NCBI GenBank assembly: GCA_001858525.1 | Contig: LAPX01000005.1 | Location: 62,001-126,000, forward strand | DNA length: 64,000 nt | Reading direction: 5' to 3' | Source: Vampirovibrio chlorellavorus | Lineage (GTDB): Bacteria > Cyanobacteriota > Vampirovibrionia > Vampirovibrionales > Vampirovibrionaceae | Shown: piece after piece, positions 36,690 through 46,125 of the stretch | How positions within the stretch are numbered: the first letter of the stretch is position 1 | Layout of the letters: each line of letters starts with the position of its first letter | Position numbers and translations under genes: made by a program | The notes under the pieces: generated by a model | Told to the model about the DNA's origin: nothing | Seen by the model: only the letters and a program-made list of their open reading frames with translations | Database searches by the model: none

Positions 36690-37874
36690 CTAGGGCAGAA
36701 TCACCAGCACCATAAACGGATCGTATAAGACCAGGGCATGCTCGGCCAAGGCCAGCTTGATGTCTTCATCACTCAACGATTCGGGATGCTCATCCAGCGA
36801 GGCTAACGCTTCAAACACGTTGTGCTGACGCAGCAGGTGCAGGGTCTTTTCCTCGTTTTCGTTGCGAGGTTCATACTGACGGAGCTGTTCCAGCGTGGCC
36901 TCAGCGGCAGCGCCACTGATGTTGTGCAGAATGTCTAGCATGCAGTGGGCTTCCAGACGCAAGGATGGCTTGCGTTGGGTGGGTCGAATCTGCTCATTCT
37001 TGTGATCATCGACGGCATCGACGGTGTCGATCCCGTGGATGGTTTCCGTATCTGGGTGAGAAGGACCGGACTTGAAGAACACGATGGGCGCGGAACCATA
37101 AATAGAAGGGTTCCACAGCAGGCTGGTTAAAACACGGAGCGCTTCCGGTGTCACCAGGCCATCGTTGGGTGCGGCGATTTTTTCCAGCACCTTGGAAACC
37201 GTGGTGGTTTGCAGGAAGCGCAGGGCTTCCAGTTGACGTCCTCGCAATCCACTGGCAATGGCGGACATGGCCATCAAGGCATCGAAAGGCATGCCAGCCT
37301 GACCGGGTCTGATTAGTAATTGTAAGGTTTCCAGTAAATCCTGGGTTTGTAGTTGTCCAAACCGGGCGGTTGGTGCGCCAATCAGTGGGCGCGGTGCTGC
37401 GGGTGCTGGCAGCGGAGATCCTTGCAGGTAGTTGAGATCCTCGTTGGAGAGCCGCAGGGAGTCTTTGGCCATTTGGGCGGCCAGCTTGACATCCCGGGCG
37501 CTTAAGCTGTCCTTCACGCCGTCCATTTTGGAAATACGCTCAAAGACCTGTGGGTTTTTGCGCATAAAGAGTACGAAGTCTTTTTCTTCCTGGCTCAACT
37601 GAGACAGCGGCAGCGCTTTGAGTTGGTCAAAGGTCAGGGTTCTCAATCGAAAACGCTGAATCAGGTTCAGAATAGCTCGGGTACTGATGTCTAGCCGCGT
37701 GCTTTCATACCGACTTGGAAAGCTGGAAGCTGTCTCCACCGGAGGCTTGTTGACCGGCGGAGGGGGTAACTCCGGGCTGGCGTTGTTTTTTTCCAACGCA
37801 GATGCTGCCGCTTTGAACAGACGAGACCTTTCAAAGGGGTTGATGGTGTTATCGGGTCTATCTATGGGTGACAT
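36690..37874 (-). CDS. uncharacterised protein with EF-hand-like repeats
   Basis: Repeats VFERISKMDGVKDSLSARDVKLAAQ / VLEKIAAPNDGLVTPEALRVL / VFEALASLDEHPESLSDEDIKLALA. Confidence 0.6.
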   Translation of the reverse strand: MSPIDRPDNTINPFERSRLFKAAASALEKNNASPELPPPPVNKPPVETASSFPSRYESTRLDISTRAILNLIQRFRLRTLTFDQLKALPLSQLSQEEKDFVLFMRKNPQVFERISKMDGVKDSLSARDVKLAAQMAKDSLRLSNEDLNYLQGSPLPAPAAPRPLIGAPTARFGQLQTQDLLETLQLLIRPGQAGMPFDALMAMSAIASGLRGRQLEALRFLQTTTVSKVLEKIAAPNDGLVTPEALRVLTSLLWNPSIYGSAPIVFFKSGPSHPDTETIHGIDTVDAVDDHKNEQIRPTQRKPSLRLEAHCMLDILHNISGAAAEATLEQLRQYEPRNENEEKTLHLLRQHNVFEALASLDEHPESLSDEDIKLALAEHALVLYDPFMVLVILP

Positions 37875-38122
37875 CGGCATGATGTAATAAAACCTCTGCG
37901 GTACAAAATCTGTTGTGCAATGACGAAGCGAAAGTGCTTTGTTCCTGACTACTTTAATAAAAACCAATGAAGAGAAAATATTGTATGAAACTCACGCCAA
38001 TATTGTAACGCTTCCATTTTTTTTTACCATTTTTTTTTAAGAATGATCGGTGTTATTTTAGGAGGATTCTCTCTGCATCGTTCTGAAATGACCCTGTAAC
38101 CCCCTGAAAACGAGGCTTCTTC

Positions 38123-38650
38123 ATGCTCCCAGCGAACCTGACTAATACGGTTTCTTCGGTGCCAGCTCTCATTCAAGCTTTGGGTCTGGAAGCCCATGAC
38201 GAGGGTGGCTATTTTCGGCAGTTGTACCAGTCGGACTGGACATTGCAGACGAATCGGGAAGGGGAATCGCGTTATGGGTTGAATACCATTTATTACCTAC
38301 TCACTGCGGATAGTCCGAAAGGCCACTTACATCGCAATCAATCGGACATTGTGCATTTTTTTCATGCCGGGCATCCGTTGACCTATTTTTTGGTGAGTCC
38401 GGAAGGCGAATTCAGCACAGTGGTCATGGGACCTGATCCCTTGCAGGGACACATGTTTCAATTCACTGTACCCGGTGGTTACTGGAAAGCCTCTTTCCTG
38501 AGCGCCGGTGCGTTTGGGTTAATTAGCGAGGCCGTTTGCCCGGGGTTTGATTATCGGGATCGGGAGTTGGCCACCCCGGTTTTAGTGAATGAACGGTTTC
38601 CTCAACTGGCGGAAATCCTCAGTCCTTATGTGCTTTCTGCCCACCCCTAG
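38123..38650 (+). CDS. cupin_5/DUF985-family protein
   Basis: LGLEAHDEGGYFRQLYQSD; LNTIYYLLTADSPKGHLHRNQSDIVHFFHAG. Confidence 0.85.
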   Translation: MLPANLTNTVSSVPALIQALGLEAHDEGGYFRQLYQSDWTLQTNREGESRYGLNTIYYLLTADSPKGHLHRNQSDIVHFFHAGHPLTYFLVSPEGEFSTVVMGPDPLQGHMFQFTVPGGYWKASFLSAGAFGLISEAVCPGFDYRDRELATPVLVNERFPQLAEILSPYVLSAHP

Positions 38651-38842
38651 ACGCATGTAGCAATAGATTGAGCCGGGTTGCGCTGACTCTGATGACAGGT
38701 TGTTCTGGTTTTTGTTTCCCGCATTCGTTTATACTGGGCTCGGTTGCATGCTTTCTCACTCCGCTGTTTTAGCGCATTCCAATTTTGCTTTTTTCTAGTT
38801 TGCTTTTATCTATCTTTATATCTGTCAGGAAGGATTTGATTG

Positions 38843-40558
38843 ATGTCCCCCAACGATTTGAGACACAAAAGCCGTCACGTGATGGACGGTCCTGCTCGTG
38901 CCCCACACCGGGCTTTTTATCGGGCCATGGGGCTCAAGGATGAGGACTTCCAGAAGCCTTTGGTGGGTATTGCCACCACATGGAACGAAGTGACGCCCTG
39001 CAATATCACCCTGCGAGATCAGGCGGCTCACATCAAGCGGGGAGTGGACGCCAATGGCGGGATTTCCCGTGAATTCAATACCATTGCTGTAAGTGACGGC
39101 ATTGCCATGGGCCATGAGGGCATGAAGGCTTCTCTGGTGAGCCGTGAGGTCATTGCCGATTCCATTGAGTTGGTCATGCACGCACACCAGTACGACGCCT
39201 TGGTTGGCGTTGCCGGTTGTGACAAGTCCTTACCGGGCATTTTGATGAGCATGGCTCGTTTGAATGTGCCCTCCCTGTTTTTGTACGGGGGCACCATTAT
39301 GCCCGGCCGTTTGGGTGGCAAGGATTTGACCATTGTGGACGTCTACGAGGCAGTTGGCGCCTTTACCACCGGTAAAATTACGGAAAAAGAACTCTACGAT
39401 ATTGAATGTTCGGCCTGTCCGGGGGCTGGGTCCTGCGGGGGACAATTTACTGCCAACACCATGGCTTGTGTGGCCGAGGCCATGGGTATGGCCCTGCCCG
39501 GCAGCAATGGCTATCCTGCTCTGGATCCCGGGCGGGTGGCCGTGAACGAGCAGTGCGGTGAGGCCATTATGCGCCTGTTGCAGCAACATCTTCGCCCCAG
39601 TGAGATTATGACCCGCAAGGCCTTTGAGAACGCCATCCGGGTGGTGGCCGCCACAGGTGGATCGACCAATGCTTGTTTGCACCTGCCAGCCATTGCTCAT
39701 GAGTTGGGCGTTGACTTGCCCTTGAGTCTGATTGACCAGATTTTCAACGAAACACCCACACTGGCCGATTTAAAGCCGGGCGGCAAGTACGTGATGAACG
39801 ATTTGTTCCGCATTGGCGGGATTCCCGTCCTGTTGAAAGCCCTGCTGGATGCTGGTTTGCTGCACGGAGATTGCATGACCGTCACCGGGACAACCATGGC
39901 GGAGAACTTGAAGGATGTTATTCTGCCCACTGATCAGGATGTGGTCTATCCGGGTACTTGCCCCATCAGTCCTACCGGCGGCTTGAAGATCCTGTATGGC
40001 AACCTGGCCACAGAAGGGGCGGTGGTTAAAGTGGCCGGTCTGAGCCGTCGGGTGCACCGAGGGCCAGCCAAGGTCTTTGATGGTGAGGAAGCGGCCTTTG
40101 CGGCCATTCAGCGTCAGGAAATCAAGGCCGGGGACACGGTGGTCATTCGGTATGAAGGTCCCAAAGGTGGGCCTGGCATGCGGGAAATGCTCTCGGTAAC
40201 GGCGGCGTTGTACGGTCAGGATTTGGGGCAAGATGTGGCCCTGATTACCGATGGTCGCTTTAGTGGGGGAACCCGTGGACTGTGCGTGGGACACGTTGGG
40301 CCTGAAGCCTTTGTGGGCGGCCCCATTGCCCTATTGCGTGATGGCGACATGATTGAAGTGAACGCGGAGACCGGTGTGTTGTCCGTGGTGTTAAGCGATG
40401 CGGAATTGGCTGCCCGGAAAGCCCAGTGGCAAGCGCCTACGCCCAACTATGGCAAAGGGGTGCTGTGGAAATACGCCCAGCAAGTGGGGTCTGCCGCCAC
40501 GGGTGCTGTTACGCATCCCGGTGGACTGGTAGAGCAGAAAGCCCTCAGCCCGGTATAA
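38843..40558 (+). CDS. ilvD: dihydroxy-acid dehydratase
   Basis: [60 protein letters not shown]. Confidence 0.96.
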   Translation: MSPNDLRHKSRHVMDGPARAPHRAFYRAMGLKDEDFQKPLVGIATTWNEVTPCNITLRDQAAHIKRGVDANGGISREFNTIAVSDGIAMGHEGMKASLVSREVIADSIELVMHAHQYDALVGVAGCDKSLPGILMSMARLNVPSLFLYGGTIMPGRLGGKDLTIVDVYEAVGAFTTGKITEKELYDIECSACPGAGSCGGQFTANTMACVAEAMGMALPGSNGYPALDPGRVAVNEQCGEAIMRLLQQHLRPSEIMTRKAFENAIRVVAATGGSTNACLHLPAIAHELGVDLPLSLIDQIFNETPTLADLKPGGKYVMNDLFRIGGIPVLLKALLDAGLLHGDCMTVTGTTMAENLKDVILPTDQDVVYPGTCPISPTGGLKILYGNLATEGAVVKVAGLSRRVHRGPAKVFDGEEAAFAAIQRQEIKAGDTVVIRYEGPKGGPGMREMLSVTAALYGQDLGQDVALITDGRFSGGTRGLCVGHVGPEAFVGGPIALLRDGDMIEVNAETGVLSVVLSDAELAARKAQWQAPTPNYGKGVLWKYAQQVGSAATGAVTHPGGLVEQKALSPV

Positions 40559-40579
40559 CACGGAATTTTCTAAATTCAG

Positions 40580-40614
40580 AAAGCCCGTTCTTCAAAGGGA
40601 AGGCCGGGCTTTTT
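40580..40614 (+). terminator. intrinsic terminator of ilvD
   Basis: AAAGCCCG ... CGGGCTTT followed by TT. Confidence 0.75.
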
Positions 40615-40672
40615 GTTGGAAAAATACCTGAAAAGATCTGATTTCTCGTGCGGTTGCTGACTAGGTTGCGGC

Positions 40673-41509
40673 TCAGCTGGATAAAGGCTGTCCGCCATAG
40701 GCCACGCCGCTTTCGTTGGTCAAGGTGCTTCGGATTTCTAGTAATTCCGGGAAAAAGCGGGTTTTGACGCCTTTTTGCAGCACCTGAGTGGCCAGCCCTT
40801 TTAAAGAGTGGGATTCGGTGCCAATGGTTCTGGCCACCAAGGCCATGTGATGGGCCCGCCATTTATGGAAGAGATCATCAAAGTCCATCAGCGCTTCAGC
40901 CAGCGTGTGCAGCTCTAGATGATTGTGATAATCCGTATAAATCTGGCGAATGCTGATTTGGCGGCGAACCAACAACTGATCAAAGGCCTCTCCCAGTTTC
41001 GGGGCCATTTCCAGTAGCCAGTTGAAGCCGGGGGATTCCATGCCGCTGCCCTGCCCCAGCACCAGCCGGATTTTTCCGTATTCCACAATGCTGATATGGC
41101 TGCCGATAAGATCCACTTGTTGAATCAGTATTCGCTGGCAATCGTGCACCAGCCGTAAGCTTCTGAGAGCAACCCACAGCTTGTCCTCGTTCATGGCCTG
41201 CACCAGATGCTTTAGCTCTTGCAGCATCAGCTTCATCCACAATTCAGAAGTCTGATGGGTGACCTGAAAAAGCAACTCCTCCGGGCTGGCCGATTCCGCC
41301 GGAGTTTTTTGAAGACTCAGCAGCTCCGGGGTACGCAGGTACTTTTCATAGTCGGTTTTGCCCTCCCCGATGGGAAAGCCGGGAATGTAATACCGTCCGG
41401 TCACATCCGGATGCGGATTGCTGGTGCTGGATTTTCCCGTTAACTCACTATCGAAAGGCTCACCCACTACGCACAGTTCCTTAATTGATGGAATGTGACC
41501 ATTATCCAA
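40673..41509 (-). CDS. kynA: tryptophan 2,3-dioxygenase family protein
   Basis: YEKYLRTPELLSLQ, EELLFQVTHQTSELWMKLMLQEL, FHKWRAHHMALVARTIG. Confidence 0.85.
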   Translation of the reverse strand: MDNGHIPSIKELCVVGEPFDSELTGKSSTSNPHPDVTGRYYIPGFPIGEGKTDYEKYLRTPELLSLQKTPAESASPEELLFQVTHQTSELWMKLMLQELKHLVQAMNEDKLWVALRSLRLVHDCQRILIQQVDLIGSHISIVEYGKIRLVLGQGSGMESPGFNWLLEMAPKLGEAFDQLLVRRQISIRQIYTDYHNHLELHTLAEALMDFDDLFHKWRAHHMALVARTIGTESHSLKGLATQVLQKGVKTRFFPELLEIRSTLTNESGVAYGGQPLSS

Positions 41510-41568
41510 TAAAAATGGGCTTGCTTCAAAGGCGGGGCGTCTGAAAAAACAGGGTGGTTCCGCAGTGA

Positions 41569-42315
41569 CTAGGGTTTTCCGCCGCAGCCTTTGCTCAATC
41601 GTGCTTGCACATCGCTGGCCTTGGGAGAACCCAGACTTTTTAATTTTTCCAACTGGGCTTTGGCGCGGGCCGTATTGCCCTGATTACAGTATTCAATGCC
41701 CAAAGCCACCCGGGAATTATCCAGGGCAGGATTGAGTTCCAGAGATTTTTCATATTCGGCAATGGCCAAATCGTGCTGGTTGGAGGATTGATAAGCCCAG
41801 GCCAAGGTGGCGTGGGGGTAAGGGTTTTTGGGATCCAGATCAATGGCCCGTTTGGCCTGCTCTTGAGAATCTCCCCAGCGTTGTTTTTCGGCGTAAACCC
41901 AGGCCAGGTTGGCATGGGCGCCGGCGTTATTCGGATCGAGAGCCAATGCGCTGATCAGATGGCTTTGGGCCTCGTCCCACATCTTTTGTTCAGCGTAGGC
42001 CCAGCCAATTTGCACGTGTCCCTGCACATTGCGGGCATCGGCAGCCAGAACGGTCTTGAATTCTTCAGTGGCTCCGGCCCAATCACCGGCTTTGGCTTTG
42101 CTATTACCAGCGTCCAGATGAGTTTTAATGAACTTTGCATCAGCCTTTCCGTCTGCGGGAAGGGTTGGAGTACTTGCGCTTTGGGAGGTTGCGCTTTTGT
42201 TTAAGAAGGGCAACTTTTCCAGAAGGTCGCAACCGCTGAAACTGGCACTGAGAAAAAGGGTAAAGAGGGCCAATAGGTAAGCGTGGCGCTTTTGCCATGT
42301 TTGCTTTAATGACAT
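41569..42315 (-). CDS. TPR-repeat lipoprotein
   Basis: Lipobox SFSGC; consecutive TPR units. Confidence 0.8.
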   Translation of the reverse strand: MSLKQTWQKRHAYLLALFTLFLSASFSGCDLLEKLPFLNKSATSQSASTPTLPADGKADAKFIKTHLDAGNSKAKAGDWAGATEEFKTVLAADARNVQGHVQIGWAYAEQKMWDEAQSHLISALALDPNNAGAHANLAWVYAEKQRWGDSQEQAKRAIDLDPKNPYPHATLAWAYQSSNQHDLAIAEYEKSLELNPALDNSRVALGIEYCNQGNTARAKAQLEKLKSLGSPKASDVQARLSKGCGGKP

Positions 42316-42435
42316 TTCGGTCGATACTCCCAAACCACTTAAGGGAACAGGCCAACTTGGCAAAAACCGATGAACCTGACTCCGTATGACTAACTTTATT
42401 GTAGGGAATTTCCCAGGGTTTGCATAAAAAGAGTG

Positions 42436-43035
42436 CTAAAGTTCGTTTTTTCGGCGGAGAACAACAAGGCGTTCGATGCCACGGCGGTTGTTGGCAGGGG
42501 GCCGTTCCTCAACGGAAATAAGGTTGAAATCGTTTGAAAAGAGGGCTTTTACCTCCTCCAGTGTAGTGCTGAACGGTGGGCCATCCGGTTCTTCATGCTC
42601 CCAGAAAATGCCTATGAGATAGCCTTCCGGCTTGAGCAAGCGGGTTACTGTTTTAAGGTAATCTGGGCGCTGTTTGGGCAAAATGGCACAGAAGCAGGTA
42701 TGCTCCAAAACATAGTCAAACGGATGCGCATGGGGTGAGTCGGCATTGGCCAGCGTGAAAATGTCCACCTGCTGAAAATCAGCCCATTGGCTATAAAGCT
42801 GTCGAGCCTCCTGGACGGCGCTGGTCGCATAGTCGAATCCAGTGACCTGAAAGCCGTTTTTTCCAAACAGGGCGGCATCGTGACCACGTCCGGCTCCCAA
42901 TACGGCTATGGAGCCCGGTTTTAAAAATGCGGGGGGATTTTTGAGGAGTTCCACAAAATGCGGAGAGGGCCCCGCCAGATCCCAGCCTGTGTTTTGGCTA
43001 ATGTAGCGATTTTCCCAAAAATGAACATCCAGCAT
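42436..43035 (-). CDS. TPMT-like SAM-dependent methyltransferase
   Basis: FWENRYISQNTGWDLAGPSP; VLGAGRGHDAALFGKNGFQVTGFDYA; HTCFCAI. Confidence 0.82.
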   Translation of the reverse strand: MLDVHFWENRYISQNTGWDLAGPSPHFVELLKNPPAFLKPGSIAVLGAGRGHDAALFGKNGFQVTGFDYATSAVQEARQLYSQWADFQQVDIFTLANADSPHAHPFDYVLEHTCFCAILPKQRPDYLKTVTRLLKPEGYLIGIFWEHEEPDGPPFSTTLEEVKALFSNDFNLISVEERPPANNRRGIERLVVLRRKNEL

Positions 43036-43151
43036 ACGGTCTGGTCTAACTCTCTGAATTGGGGCGGCGTGCTTTGACCGCCGGTAACTGCCTGAGGGTA
43101 GCGTTATTTTATCATTTAATCGCTGCGATGCCTTGAATACAGGGTCCAGAT

Positions 43152-43568
43152 TTAGCTGGAGCTTGAACTGGCCGGGCTCGCCGAGGGGGCTGGTTTCTTG
43201 TTGAGAAATTGGTAGCTGGCTGAAACAAAGTGCAGCAGTGCCAGGCAAAAGGCACCCGTGGCCACGGGGGGAATGGGCAACAGCATCACACCACCCACGC
43301 TATACCCTAAAGTCCACATCATGTTTTTCCGGGGCTGGTCAAACAGTTTTTGAATGATGGGCGGCGTTTTGGGAGCGTTAGTTTGATTTGCAGCCTGGCC
43401 GGTTGAGGACGTCTCAGAGTGTTTTCCCTGAAAGCGGACAGGCTGAGTGACCGGCCTATGTAGTGCAGGCGCAGCAGGGTAGTTCGGCATCTGTGTGTGC
43501 TTGAAAGCAGGCGATGCCGTTTTATGCTTAAAATCCAGTTGAGAACGAACGATTCCAATCCGAGTCAT
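43152..43568 (-). CDS. hypothetical protein with hydrophobic segment
   Basis: 138-aa ORF between same-strand genes; VRFQG motif. Confidence 0.5.
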   Translation of the reverse strand: MTRIGIVRSQLDFKHKTASPAFKHTQMPNYPAAPALHRPVTQPVRFQGKHSETSSTGQAANQTNAPKTPPIIQKLFDQPRKNMMWTLGYSVGGVMLLPIPPVATGAFCLALLHFVSASYQFLNKKPAPSASPASSSSS

Positions 43569-43676
43569 GGTGGAGATCTATACTTCTAAATTGTAAATGA
43601 AGCCACTTGAAAGGCTTAACAGAAGCCCTTACTTGAACCCTTCAAAAATACAACAAATAAGCGATTCTGACAAAAG

Positions 43677-43723
43677 CCTTGCCGCCAAGATGTTACAAAG
43701 GCTTAAAACAACGGCGGCAAAGG
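43677..43723 (-). terminator. intrinsic terminator
   Basis: rc CCTTTGCCGCC ... GGCGGCAAGG followed by CTTTTGT. Confidence 0.7.
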
Positions 43724-43747
43724 GCTTGAGCGGCAGGGGATCCGTCT

Positions 43748-43966
43748 TTATTGCTCTTTGCTTTTGAGAAAGGCGGCAAAGGCGATATCCATGAATCCTG
43801 CACCTACTAGGAAAATTCCTATAAATAGTGGATCGATGTTGCTTTCTTTAAACAAGGTTTTGGCCTGTGCCTGACAGATCAACATCCAGCTTCCCATTGC
43901 GAGTGGTAGTATCGAAATAGCCAGAAGTAAGGTGTAAGCGGGAATTTTTTTTTCGGGTTCGGGCAT
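43748..43966 (-). CDS. small two-TM membrane protein downstream of exosortase
   Basis: 72 aa, two hydrophobic segments, 41 nt after exosortase stop. Confidence 0.55.
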   Translation of the reverse strand: MPEPEKKIPAYTLLLAISILPLAMGSWMLICQAQAKTLFKESNIDPLFIGIFLVGAGFMDIAFAAFLKSKEQ

Positions 43967-44007
43967 GGGTGTTCCTCCTAGTTCAATAATCAGTCATTTA
44001 ACAGTGT

Positions 44008-45528
44008 TTAGTCCAAGGTGTTTAATACCAATGTTGAGAAGCCTTGTAAGGTCTCAAGATCCTGTTGCTGTTGTTGTGTCGGGCTCTTGATGGGCAGGGG
44101 CATCGTCACCGTGACAATCTTCCAGTCAGACTGCGGTTTTCCAAAGCGGGATTGCAGCACGGCTTTATACCACTGCCACCGACTAGCCGTAATGCCGCTA
44201 TCCCATTGGTACCAGAGGGCCTCGTAATACAGCCTTCCCTCATACTCATACTGTATGACGGGAATGTGGTAAATCTGTTGATTTAAGTTCAGTTTTAACT
44301 GAGCCACCTGTTTGGGTTGAAGCCCTTGTCCCACAAGACATCCCCAAAAGTTATGAATATATTCAGGAGATTCACTTTGAAGCACGGTCAATAACAGCCG
44401 TTGGTTATTGCGATGATAAGCCCGGTTGATAATCTGGGCGCCTGCCAGTGATTTTTTCTCGGCTTCAGATAGCGCCAGTTCCGACCCTTGCCAGTTTGCC
44501 AATTGGTTGGGAACGGTTAAAGGCGTTTGCGTTGGATGCTTCAATGGCGGGTTTACAATCCAATGAAAAGCGATAACGCTGATGAGCACTAACGTCGTAA
44601 TTCCGGTAATGAGTCTGTTTTTGAAGGGGCTGGCCAGGGGAGCGGTTGGTGTGGTTTGGTTCTTTTTTTTAGGTGGAAGTACGGCTTTAATCCAGTGTCC
44701 ACTTTCCCAAATTAGATAAAACCCAATGGGCAACAGGACATAATCCAGATTGGTATGAATGGCCACGGCTTGATCGGCGGAGGCGAAATAGGCGACCAAT
44801 GCAGTCAGGCAAAGCCGAATGCTGTTTAAGAACAAGGCGAAAAGCAGGGAAAGGGGTATGAGTAAAGCCAACTCCAGTGTTTGAAGTCCCTCAAAGATCT
44901 GTTTGAGTAGGCCTGCAAAAATAAAACCGACCCAGCTCTGGATGCCACTGCAATCGGCAGTGATTTCAAAGGTTTCCCCTTTAATGTACATCATGTTCTG
45001 GTGGTAGGTTAAAGGAATAAACAAAGCGGAAAACTGGGTGGCCAGCCAGGTTGATATCAGTTGCAGGGGCAGACTGATAGCCGTGTGAATTTCCGCGTTC
45101 ACTACGGGGAGTAAAAAGGCTGAAAATAAAAAATACGGTAAACACTGTAAAAAGCGTCGAAAACCAAGTAGTGTCCAGCAGCAAAGCGCCAGAACACCCA
45201 AATAACTCATCCAATACAAGGATTTGACGTGTAAAAAATCAAACAGGACGTGAAACAGAAGTACACCGGATAACAAGGCAAGCCCTATCCAGCTGGTATT
45301 CAGGAGTGCTTGAAGTGAAAGTTCTTTCTCTTGATTGCGTTTGATAATACCAAACAGGGAAAACAGCAATACAAAGGCGCTTCCCAGTTGGATTAAATTG
45401 GAATCCAGCGGACGTTGCCACAGTGTTTGTACCCAGCTTGTCAGTACAGGCACGCTGAGAAGCAGCATCAGCACGGGCAGCAATAAGTATTGAATAGATA
45501 TATTTTTCTGAAATTCAGAAATTTTCAC
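44008..45528 (-). CDS. exosortase with C-terminal EpsI-like (DUF3485) domain
   Basis: Polytopic; ADCSGIQSWVGFIFAG (Cys), LNSIRLCLTALVAYF (Arg), HTNLDYVLLPIGFYLIW (His); C-terminal EpsI-like region. Confidence 0.85.
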   Translation of the reverse strand: MKISEFQKNISIQYLLLPVLMLLLSVPVLTSWVQTLWQRPLDSNLIQLGSAFVLLFSLFGIIKRNQEKELSLQALLNTSWIGLALLSGVLLFHVLFDFLHVKSLYWMSYLGVLALCCWTLLGFRRFLQCLPYFLFSAFLLPVVNAEIHTAISLPLQLISTWLATQFSALFIPLTYHQNMMYIKGETFEITADCSGIQSWVGFIFAGLLKQIFEGLQTLELALLIPLSLLFALFLNSIRLCLTALVAYFASADQAVAIHTNLDYVLLPIGFYLIWESGHWIKAVLPPKKKNQTTPTAPLASPFKNRLITGITTLVLISVIAFHWIVNPPLKHPTQTPLTVPNQLANWQGSELALSEAEKKSLAGAQIINRAYHRNNQRLLLTVLQSESPEYIHNFWGCLVGQGLQPKQVAQLKLNLNQQIYHIPVIQYEYEGRLYYEALWYQWDSGITASRWQWYKAVLQSRFGKPQSDWKIVTVTMPLPIKSPTQQQQQDLETLQGFSTLVLNTLD

Positions 45529-45698
45529 AGGGCGGATTCTCTGGATGGTTTCATAAGGGCTAGAGCGCCTTTCAAAGGAAAGAGGGGTTCTGATTTATAG
45601 TAAATTCTTAAAAAAGGTTGACATTTATAAAAACATCGATCAACATTCAGATGAGGGACTCTTTCTCTCAGGCGACGTAAGAATGGAGAGACATTGCT

Positions 45699-45929
45699 GT
45701 GAACCAACTCTTGAGGCATGGAAATTTGCTGTGGGCAGTGACAGCGCTACTGATTAGCGTGTTTGCCCTCAGTGCCGATGCTGCACCTGGTAATGGAAAT
45801 GGTAACGGAAATGGCAGCGACAACGGAAATGGCCCTAAAAAGACCCCCGGTCTGGCATTGGTTGCCATCGCCGCTTTATCATCCGCCAGTTATACGGGTT
45901 ATAAACGGTTAAAAAACAAAGCGAACTAA
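45699..45929 (+). CDS. candidate exosortase substrate (76 aa, Asn/Gly-rich)
   Basis: Signal peptide, APGNGNGNGNGSDNGNGPKKTPG, C-terminal TM LALVAIAALSSASYTGY, basic tail KRLKNKAN; GTG start. Confidence 0.65.
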   Translation: MNQLLRHGNLLWAVTALLISVFALSADAAPGNGNGNGNGSDNGNGPKKTPGLALVAIAALSSASYTGYKRLKNKAN

Positions 45930-45941
45930 CAAAAAAAGTTC

Positions 45942-45978
45942 TTACGCGTTATGGCGTAACATCCTTTATTTAAAGGAT
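45942..45978 (+). terminator. paired hairpins downstream of substrate gene
   Basis: TTACGC-gttatg-GCGTAA and ATCCTTTA-tt-TAAAGGAT. Confidence 0.5.
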
Positions 45979-46125
45979 AAAGTCTGCCTCTCCTTAAGAC
46001 TAATATGAACATGACCGGTTGGGATCGGTGATTGACCGAACAACTTTCTATGGCCTGATGAGGTTGTAGCTCGTTTCTTCCCAAACGAAGGGTTCAAATT
46101 GGTCTTTTGGGAGAGCTGGACAGTC

